NCBI GenBank assembly: GCA_964551985.1
Contig: CAZKFG010000071.1
Coordinates: forward strand, 1-8,515
DNA from: CAZKFG01 sp964551985
GTDB lineage: Bacteria; Bacillota; Negativicutes; Acidaminococcales; JAISLQ01
Direction: 5' to 3'
DNA: 8,515 bases
The first letter of the stretch is position 1. The number at the start of each line of letters is the position of its first letter. Below, in pieces: positions 6,301 through 8,515 of this stretch. The notes under the pieces were generated by a model that worked only from the letters and a program-made list of their open reading frames with translations, made no database searches and was not told the origin of the DNA. The translations under genes and the position numbers were made by a program.

Positions 6301-8515
6301 GATGTTGTTGGTAAATATACAAATAGAGCTTTGGCTATTAATGAGTATTATGTTAACAATCCTGATATGTTAATCGGTAAATTGGTAGAGGATAAATTAT
6401 ATTCAGGTGGTAGACTTGCTTTAGATGGCGAGGGACTTGATGTAGCCCAAGAATTAAAAAATAGAATAAATAAATTTCCTAAAGATGCCTACAAACCAGC
6501 AGAGCAAAAAAGACAAGATAGCATAAAAGGGGCAAAAGATTTTTTAGCACCGTCTAATGTTCGCGAGCTGTCTTATGCGTTAGATGATAAGGGGATAGCT
6601 TATCAAAACAATTTAGGGACAATGGTTGCCATACCAAAAGCTGAACAGGCAAGAGCGAAAAGTTTTATAGATTTAAAAAATGTATTGAAAAAATTGTTGT
6701 CTGAGCAGATAGACCCTAAAACTACTGATGATATGCTAAAAAGCACTAGAGATGATTTGAATAAAACTTATGATGATTTTGTAAATAAGTTTGGTTATGT
6801 AAACAGTAAAACGAATATTCAAAAGTTGAGTAGTGATCCAGAGTATGGTATTGTGCGCTCGATTGAAAATTATAAAGAGGATAAAAAGAGCAAACAGGTA
6901 AGCGTATCTAAGAATGATATTTTTGTAAAGCGTACAGTGGGTGCAGTTACAAAGGTTGAGTATGCGGACAATCCTGTAGATGCTTTGTCTTATTCATTGT
7001 CTGAAACAGGCAGTGTAGATATTGATTATATTGCCAATTTGCTTTCTAAAAAGCCAGAGGAAGTAGTGCAGGATTTAGATGCACTGATATTTGAAAATCC
7101 AATCTCAAGAGAATATCAGACGGTAGACGAATATTTGTCCGGTAATGTAAGAGAAAAATTAGAGGCAGCAAAAGAGGCAGCGAGAACTAACGAAAAATAC
7201 ATTAAAAATGTTTTGGCACTGCAAAAGGTTCAGCCTGTAGATTTAAAACCGGAAGAAATAAGTGTTAGCTTAGGCGCAACATGGTTGCCGACTAGCGATA
7301 TAGAAGCTTTTGCGGCGGATATGTTAGGCTATAGTGGCAGTACACCTATAAAGGTAATTTTCAATGCGCCATCCGGTTCGTGGTTTGCTAATTGGAATGA
7401 AAAAGACAGAACTTCAAACACAGCTAAAAATAGTACTGCTAATAGGTCCACATGGGGTAGTGCGTATAAAAGCTTTTATGAACTACTTGATTGTGCTTTA
7501 AATCAAAGATCGCCTGTTGTTTATGATACGGATGTAGATGGTAAAAAAACGGTAAACCAAAGTAAGACCGCACAAGCACAAGAAAAGCTCGATAAGATTA
7601 AACAAGAGTTTGAAAAGTGGTTGTGGCAAGATGAGAGTCGAACAGACAGGCTTGTTAATTATTATAATAATAATTTTAACAACTGGCGCTTGCGTGAATA
7701 TGACGGCAGTCATTTGACTTTGCCTGGTTATAGTTCTGTAGCACCGAAATTGAACAAACACCAAAAAGATGCTATTTGGCGGATTTTGCAAAGCGGCAAT
7801 ACTTTACTTTCTCATTGTGTCGGAGCTGGTAAAACTTGGACAATGCAAACAGCCGGCATGGAACTGCGTAGACTTAATCTTTCTAAAAAGCCTTTGTATG
7901 TGATTCCCAACAATATGATAGGGCAGTTTTATAATGAGTTTTTAGCGATTTATCCAAATGCAAAACTGCTCACAGTATCAAGTGAGAATTTGCCTGATGT
8001 TAATATTGTGGGTAAACATACTTTAAGTAAAAGTGAATTTGCCAAAAGACGTGCGGCGAAAAAATCTGCTCGCCAACAAATGTTAGGGCGTATTGCGACA
8101 GAAGATTGGGACGGCATTATAATCAGCCACAATATGTTCAAACGCATACCAATGTCGCCAGAGGCTTATAATGCGTTTTACAAACAGCAAGTCGAAGAAA
8201 TTTCATCGGCTATTTTAGAGATGAAGCTATCAGAAGGAAAATCATATAATAGGATTGTAAAAGATTTAGAAAAACAAAAAGAAAAAATAGAAGAACGTTT
8301 AAGAGAAGATACCAGCGAAGAAGCAAAGGATATTGTTATACCATTTGAACAGCTAGGGATAGACCAGATATTTGTAGATGAGGCGGATTTGTTTAAAAAT
8401 CTTGCCTTTACAACTAAAATGACAAGAATTGCCGGGATAAATAATACAGGTAGTCAGCGGTCTATGGATATGTTTGTTAAAACGCAATATTTGACAAATT
8501 TAAACAATGGCAGAG
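301..8515 (+). CDS. Giant polyvalent protein: peptidase, nuclease, adenine methyltransferase and helicase (3' partial)
   Basis: One frame is open from ATG 301 to the window end, at least 2738 residues with no stop. Visible domains in order: Gly/Ala-rich N-terminal region (about 45-320); Thr/Asp/Asn linker (335-366); NlpC/P60- or CHAP-like peptidase (about 385-490); PBECR-type nuclease (about 895-1010); repeated linker (1031-1123); two small polyvalent-associated domains (1341-1411, 1524-1573); Arg-rich linker (1597-1683); N6-adenine methyltransferase (about 1700-1980); and the N-terminal half of a Snf2-type helicase (2484 onward). Long fusions of this kind are known in phages and conjugative elements and are thought to travel with the DNA into the new host, acting against restriction and other defences. 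That role here is inferred from domain content. The remaining helicase motifs and any further C-terminal domains lie beyond the window. Domains from the methyltransferase on are the most secure; the middle third is mostly unassigned. Confidence 0.93.
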   Translation, partial: MANKFLEEVQRQAAENYYKLKENDNADVHEFMNQLGFKPIEPNPETKDNGYLGSLKDGFDSGMAGVLGGITGIPGKNFASDYFDGVAQNNRRNKEFDTVFSLDYLTDPQGLAYDAGSFIGSSAALAPAAALIPETAVAGGVGLLGGALAKYGTKGLAKWATSQVGKSGLNVGVRGAATAVPESLSEWGSSSLELEKQGDKNHMINSFPVFLKNMAVLPASNALEYMLLGGKLFKPSAKAGEKFLTKAAKAPFRASPAIAANASQNAAEELLQQTFSDQAAGKPVGNVFDPASWTDSQRQAFEVGLAGSTVLAGASGMYHGMRVRENNEHISDDNHTTDNATDNIADDTTDNTTGNSTTDIDNNPNDKQDSGFDVVNKVRGLTGKIAYEAEDGTNCMRTMGIALEGTPFAGQINVDQAIATANENGLLKDPNNYTPQAGDMAVVNDGNHIVMVTEDGGTIQNGQSHNGVYESKQSPTDMFGGVKYYIQTSVYNKKGPNNATALADFSIDEKSKFLQDNLNTYNDANLNNEIAEALESNNDSKIEEIFAKLPDKPVKKQDDVGRINLQDVVSNAEAIDEQTTDMPVQVQQMRQKSTMANPQQKHNLVGMANLENELRSKPNIISIAQRAMKGDKKAMQSFYKLRPDVQLALKNIIGINNNIANTTPIELPAVQERMNLDNGKENQNAINQATNDEFGQTYNNQQQSENYQKKQAQKIDVVNQVQSMQAQTPVAKSLDDNSFKQATDFIGEVAPDASRADKQSYMQDRRQLFTEAIYDKGHFEPSYQFIDRVARNPNDYVVSKINNTSNLRVYSKRSGRSDVISQGANAGYYEYVKKLVDSENAISSRAELAEGYSTESGNSLHEANYDEFIIKPDGSKDFGEITQDIEQATKGKVKAGKIRLQVGFNRDGDKGSGLIHIKKREPELKKLGYANAEEYITNIAQNFDEIYSNRRDDDRITLVKRDDLNAVMPVDLSLSFDGENYYVIISAMPMREKNLQKDIQKETLLYHRRPSPGTNSNLGVVQNGENSKIVGAEPQGAMDNKENVSFINLNLAQKASTVNEARHGAEKGTLIYDENALSSVATTDNMLLAGYNDNGGVAPTSVNAKSNIPFVNSNLAQNESSVNKQSTINGKGNTKAAANKIKTTKYEERFVSKSVKNIQQIAELRGDKITVISKPSKEAMQEEVYDTYIAEHKSLPSGSYTFDIKDLKQEKRSANKNANIAGFLKPLFVEAFPYAGEKVAENRLDFHISDNINARIFDAQISAVKEVVAKYDEKNAVQEAKENRFDGDRAIEALDRLIGRKDAQEAIKQKAEEKTENIIDPNEEIEKFVNIVDESKLDEKIAAVKKRLYGTFSANPMFDPVLMRDLLEIGLIYSQKGINNFAVWTSKMVDTLGEEARPYLKSAWSALKAYPKGVKFNDDIMTAVMEFVGNKAYDKASLEQIKAKFSSMYGKEYLAYVDAAYKGIVDYPTEIESKKAVEQMPGDENTDNEQQEAITKQDKKLSDEEKVEAFEDVGAIFYDNEALNGIEMKFKVKPSSDLIASIKAAGFRWSSRRRLWYSKKNDKAINFAKSIGYKVQDVVESNQSNVNTSIKEEQGYVGDSRGLQDISQRQVSERLQTAQEGQDSGRIRRQEDRKSESLLRGHADEATREKSLSAGSDRTRESAAHGVLGDAGERDNKRVPVQLKPSQRKKAKASEIAGHNFKITDEENIGKGGAKTKYKDNVEAIKLLKELEVEQRLATPEEQKILARYVGWGGLAPVFNVWDKSSNWLNESKQLKELLTSEEYEQARRSTLNAHYTSPSIVKGIWGIAERLGFKGGRVLEPSMGIGNFFGLMPDKIMANSTLSGVELDDLTGRIAKQLYQKANIQVTGFEKTIIPDNFYDLIISNVPFGDYKLYDPQYNKYKYNIHNYFFAKALDKVRPGGLVMFITGSGTMQAGQDSLYLRSNLSKNADMLGAVRLPNTAFKENAGTEVTTDLIVFRKRDKSENIGKDNQKWLETVDSDVVGKYTNRALAINEYYVNNPDMLIGKLVEDKLYSGGRLALDGEGLDVAQELKNRINKFPKDAYKPAEQKRQDSIKGAKDFLAPSNVRELSYALDDKGIAYQNNLGTMVAIPKAEQARAKSFIDLKNVLKKLLSEQIDPKTTDDMLKSTRDDLNKTYDDFVNKFGYVNSKTNIQKLSSDPEYGIVRSIENYKEDKKSKQVSVSKNDIFVKRTVGAVTKVEYADNPVDALSYSLSETGSVDIDYIANLLSKKPEEVVQDLDALIFENPISREYQTVDEYLSGNVREKLEAAKEAARTNEKYIKNVLALQKVQPVDLKPEEISVSLGATWLPTSDIEAFAADMLGYSGSTPIKVIFNAPSGSWFANWNEKDRTSNTAKNSTANRSTWGSAYKSFYELLDCALNQRSPVVYDTDVDGKKTVNQSKTAQAQEKLDKIKQEFEKWLWQDESRTDRLVNYYNNNFNNWRLREYDGSHLTLPGYSSVAPKLNKHQKDAIWRILQSGNTLLSHCVGAGKTWTMQTAGMELRRLNLSKKPLYVIPNNMIGQFYNEFLAIYPNAKLLTVSSENLPDVNIVGKHTLSKSEFAKRRAAKKSARQQMLGRIATEDWDGIIISHNMFKRIPMSPEAYNAFYKQQVEEISSAILEMKLSEGKSYNRIVKDLEKQKEKIEERLREDTSEEAKDIVIPFEQLGIDQIFVDEADLFKNLAFTTKMTRIAGINNTGSQRSMDMFVKTQYLTNLNNGR
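433..1260 (+). other. Gly/Ala-rich, partly hydrophobic N-terminal region of the giant protein
   Basis: Residues about 45-320 hold several small-residue-rich hydrophobic stretches: around 61-75 (SGMAGVLGGITGIPG), around 117-147 (Ala/Gly-rich, broken by prolines), and 303-318 (VGLAGSTVLAGASGMY). They are separated by amphipathic, Lys-containing segments. None is a classical signal peptide, and the first 45 residues are polar. Similar Gly/Ala-rich regions occur at the start of phage polyvalent and internal virion proteins, where membrane interaction or packing in the particle has been suggested. That role is inferred here. No catalytic motif is visible. Confidence 0.45.
1303..1398 (+). repeat. 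Low-complexity Thr/Asp/Asn linker
   Basis: Residues 335-366 are almost only Thr, Asp, Asn and Ser, built from degenerate TTDN/TDN units (ACAACAGACAAT, ACCGACAAT, ACAACAGACAAC). It separates the Gly/Ala-rich N-terminus from the peptidase domain and is best read as a flexible, slippage-prone linker. Confidence 0.7.
1453..1770 (+). other. NlpC/P60- or CHAP-like cysteine peptidase domain
   Basis: Residues about 385-490 of the giant protein. The candidate nucleophile is C395 in DGTNCMRTMGIAL. The candidate general base is H448 in a GDMAVVNDGNHIVMVTEDGG pattern, which matches the 'GD(l/m)..f....HV.ivt..g' core of papain-like NlpC/P60 and CHAP domains. A third polar residue may be N461 or H465 in NGQSHNGVYE. 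Such domains cut peptidoglycan stem peptides or cross-bridges, or related amide bonds. In an injected phage or conjugative protein this would suit wall passage, though a role in processing the giant chain itself is also possible. The exact subfamily cannot be decided by eye. Confidence 0.65.
1722..1744. other. Perfect GC-rich hairpin inside the peptidase coding region
   Basis: CCCCACCGA (1722-1730) and TCGGTGGGG (1736-1744) form an uninterrupted 9-bp inverted repeat around a 5-nt TATGT loop. It is far more GC-rich than its surroundings and encodes residues 474-482 (SPTDMFGGV). Downstream on the plus strand there is no T-tract (TTAAGTATT). On the minus strand the stem is followed by CTTTGTTTACTTT, so it could at best be a weak minus-strand terminator. 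It may instead be mRNA structure or chance. Confidence 0.5.
1771..2979 (+). other. Polar, Gln/Asn-rich region without recognised domains
   Basis: Residues about 491-893 of the giant protein. The stretch from about 570 to 740 is very rich in Gln and Asn (for example NNQQQSENYQKKQAQK at 699-714) and is likely disordered, apart from a helical-looking block around 605-655. Residues about 740-890 look more globular, with aromatics and alternating charge (MQDRRQLFTEAIYDKG near 762), but I cannot assign a family. They may belong with the nuclease domain that follows. Confidence 0.4.
2983..3330 (+). other. PBECR-type (barnase/EndoU/colicin E5/RelE-like) nuclease domain
   Basis: Residues about 895-1010. 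The segment runs from a basic strand (GKIRLQVGFNRDG) into GSGLIHIKKREPELKKLG, then a helix NAEEYITNIAQNFDEIYSN, and ends with strands including ENYYVIISAMPMRE and ETLLYHRRP. The order 'G-x-HI-x-x-(K/R)', then a helix with 'I..I...F.EI', then a 'YYV...a.P.R' strand and a terminal 'LL....R' is what I associate with the phage PBECR nucleases that recur in polyvalent proteins. H916 is the likeliest catalytic residue. The family acts mainly on RNA; the target here is unknown. The assignment is by pattern recognition and a profile search would settle it. Confidence 0.55.
3391..3477 (+). repeat. Internal duplication, copy 1
   Basis: Residues 1031-1059 of the giant protein pair with residues 1096-1123. 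The shared core is FINLNLAQKASTVN here against FVNSNLAQNESSVN in copy 2, preceded by G-(A/V)-x-P in both. Over the 42-nt core (3436-3477 against 3628-3669) I count 34 identical bases, with a spacing of 192 nt. It lies in the linker after the nuclease domain. Confidence 0.65.
3586..3669 (+). repeat. Internal duplication, copy 2
   Basis: Second copy (residues 1096-1123) of the linker unit seen at 3391-3477, beginning GVAPTSVNAKSN and continuing FVNSNLAQNESSVN. Tandem duplication of a linker element is the simplest origin. No function is evident. Confidence 0.65.
3721..4320 (+). other. Unrecognised mixed domain of the giant protein
   Basis: Residues about 1141-1340. The first 120 residues look folded (ITVISKPSKEAM, SYTFDIKDLKQEKRS, FLKPLFVEAFPYAGEKVAEN, FHISDNINARIFDAQ). 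They are followed by a charged, helical Glu/Lys/Ala-rich stretch (1265-1340) likely to be coiled or a spacer. I do not recognise a family and see no catalytic signature. Confidence 0.35.
4321..4533 (+). other. Polyvalent-associated helical domain (LYGT...SANPMFDP type)
   Basis: Residues about 1341-1411: KKRLYGTFSANPMFDPVLM, then DLLEIGLIYSQKGINNFAVW, then MVDTLGEEARPYLKSAWSAL. This combination of a 'L.G..SANPMFDP' start, an 'iG..y...G...F..W' helix and a 'lGe..rPYl...W.alka.P' end recurs in large polyvalent proteins of Firmicute elements and other phage-encoded giants, with no established biochemical role. Recognition is from memory of the family pattern. Confidence 0.5.
4870..5019 (+). other. 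Small 'GFRW...WYS' domain
   Basis: Residues about 1524-1573: NGIEMKFKVKPSSDLIASIK, then AAGFRWSSRRRLWYSKKNDK, then AINFAKSIGY. The pattern 'gIe.kF..kP......lk..GFrW....k.Wyak....r..fa..l' is a recurrent small module in antirestriction and polyvalent proteins of conjugative elements. It has a basic, aromatic face (R1548, W1549, R1552-R1554, W1556, Y1557) that could suit nucleic acid binding, which is inference. Confidence 0.55.
5070..5077 (+). promoter_or_regulatory. Strong internal Shine-Dalgarno for the nested gene
   Basis: AAAGGAGG is a near-perfect match to the anti-Shine-Dalgarno, with 9 nt between its last G and ATG 5087. It is the best such site I see in the window, better than that of the giant gene itself. 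It lies inside the giant gene and encodes IKEEQ there (1590-1594). Stops in the +1 frame at 5057 and 5069 show that the nested frame begins here rather than entering from upstream. Confidence 0.85.
5087..5350 (+). CDS. Nested small protein, TnpV-like (overprinted, +1 frame)
   Basis: This 87-residue gene lies wholly within the giant gene, one base out of frame, from ATG 5087 to TAA 5348-5350. It has its own strong ribosome site. The product has a normal globular composition (1 Trp, 7 Tyr, 4 Phe, regularly spaced Leu) and reads as three amphipathic helices: about 4-25 (AEDYKIFLKDRFPKDYKQLK), 28-54, and 58-86. The pattern 'Y..L.....L..........A......L...L' followed by 'QHMGYLEMQAREITNEYLFS' resembles TnpV, a family of unknown function carried on Firmicute transposons and conjugative elements. 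TnpV proteins end in 'A.EI....L(I/V)Y'; this copy would lack their N-terminal part. G+C over 5101-5340 is about 46% by hand count, against 32% on lines either side. That this is a real gene is well supported; the family name is tentative. Confidence 0.75.
   Translation: MWATAEDYKIFLKDRFPKDYKQLKKDKTLDEFADKRIEKARAYYEDTLTRLLEKNPYPQEATELERVQHMGYLEMQAREITNEYLFS
5089..5349 (+). other. Disordered Arg-rich linker of the giant protein, shadow of the nested gene
   Basis: Residues 1597-1683 of the giant protein coincide with the nested gene. Residues 1601-1680 contain 13 Arg and no Phe, Tyr, Trp, Cys or Met, and are dominated by Arg, Glu, Ser, Asp, Gly and Gln. Such a chain should be unfolded. It joins the small GFRW module to the methyltransferase. 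The composition looks dictated by the other frame, so it was either overprinted on the small gene or tolerated it because the linker sequence is unconstrained. Confidence 0.7.
5398..6240 (+). other. N6-adenine DNA methyltransferase domain (N12-class adenine methylase type)
   Basis: Residues about 1700-1980. A lead-in with ARYVGWGGLAPVFN (1747-1760) and STLNAHYTSPS (1790-1800) is characteristic of this family. Motif I, the AdoMet-binding loop, is EPSMGIGNFFG (1821-1831). The acidic end of the next strand is GVELD (1845-1849). Motif IV, the catalytic tetrapeptide, is NVPF (1886-1889), preceded by DLIIS and followed by GDY. NVPF replaces the usual (N/D)PP(Y/F), but the variant is frequent among the methylase-helicase giants of conjugative elements and probably still active. 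Later segments include RPGGLVMFITGSGTMQ (1919-1934) and GAVRLPNTAFKENAGTEV (1954-1971). It transfers a methyl group from AdoMet to adenine N6; the target sequence is unknown. Confidence 0.88.
6241..7740 (+). other. Linker between methyltransferase and helicase
   Basis: Residues about 1981-2480 join the two enzymes. Segments such as YYVNNPDMLIGKLVEDKLYS (2017-2036) and SVSLGATWLPTSDIEAFAAD (2321-2340) are standard conserved landmarks of this family. The 'LGa.W.p...i..F' block immediately precedes the helicase in relatives and may be a target-recognition or DNA-binding element. The sequence between them is charged and largely helical, with no motif I can name. Confidence 0.65.
7741..8515 (+). 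other. Snf2/DEAD-type helicase domain, N-terminal half (partial)
   Basis: Residues about 2481 to the window end. The Q-motif-like lead-in LNKHQKDAIWRILQSGNTLL (2484-2503) is followed by Walker A (motif I) VGAGKTWTM with GAGKT at 2508-2512, a motif Ia-like KKPLYVIPNNMIGQFYNEF, and Walker B (motif II) DEAD at 2693-2696 in QIFVDEADLFKN. The closing RSMDMFVKTQYL resembles the segment after motif II in relatives. Motifs IV-VI lie outside the window. Such domains use ATP to translocate on or remodel DNA, probably in concert with the attached methylase. An insert rich in Lys, Arg and Glu (about 2578-2680) separates motifs Ia and II. Confidence 0.87.

Noticed and set aside
7498..8147. Minus-strand open frames opposite the helicase
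   Set aside because: The plus strand here encodes clear helicase motifs. The antisense products show no recognisable features.

Overview
The window is almost entirely one enormous gene of a mobile element (prophage, phage or integrative conjugative element). By eye the DNA is AT-rich: two lines hand-counted on either side of the nested gene were each about 32% G+C. Both clear start sites use purine-rich Shine-Dalgarno sequences (AGAGAGGG and AAAGGAGG). That fits a low-GC Firmicute (Bacillota) host or one of its elements. A member of the Negativicutes or Clostridia is possible, but nothing here fixes the taxon. There are no rRNA, tRNA, CRISPR or insertion sequence features.

Layout. A short gene (55-279, possibly extending upstream of the window) lies 21 bp before the giant reading frame. 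The giant frame starts at 301 and stays open to the last base, giving at least 2738 residues with its C-terminus outside the window. It reads as a 'polyvalent protein', the class of very long multidomain proteins of phages and conjugative elements thought to enter the recipient cell with the DNA and protect it. In order it carries: a glycine/alanine-rich, partly hydrophobic N-terminal region; a Thr/Asp/Asn-rich linker; an NlpC/P60- or CHAP-like cysteine peptidase domain; a long polar region; a barnase/EndoU/colicin E5/RelE-like (PBECR-type) nuclease domain; a linker holding an internal duplication; a stretch I do not recognise; two small domains that recur in polyvalent proteins; a disordered Arg-rich linker; an N6-adenine DNA methyltransferase with motifs EPSMGIGNF and NVPF; and the first half of a Snf2/DEAD-type helicase (GAGKT and DEAD). 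The methyltransferase-helicase pair is the N12-class adenine methylase/helicase arrangement common on Firmicute conjugative elements.

The most striking element is a second gene wholly inside the giant one, in the +1 frame, at 5087-5350. It has a near-consensus Shine-Dalgarno (AAAGGAGG, 9 nt spacing), an ATG, and encodes an 87-residue helical protein of ordinary globular composition whose C-terminus resembles TnpV proteins of Firmicute mobile elements. Exactly where it lies, the giant protein becomes an Arg/Glu/Ser/Gly/Asp-rich linker with no Phe, Tyr, Trp, Cys or Met, and G+C rises to about 46%. This is the pattern expected of overprinting.

Inferred working model: the small upstream gene, the giant protein and the nested protein are made from one mRNA. 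The giant protein would combine cell-wall or protein cleavage, RNA or DNA cleavage, and methylation/remodelling of incoming DNA. The nested protein would be made at the same time by internal initiation.
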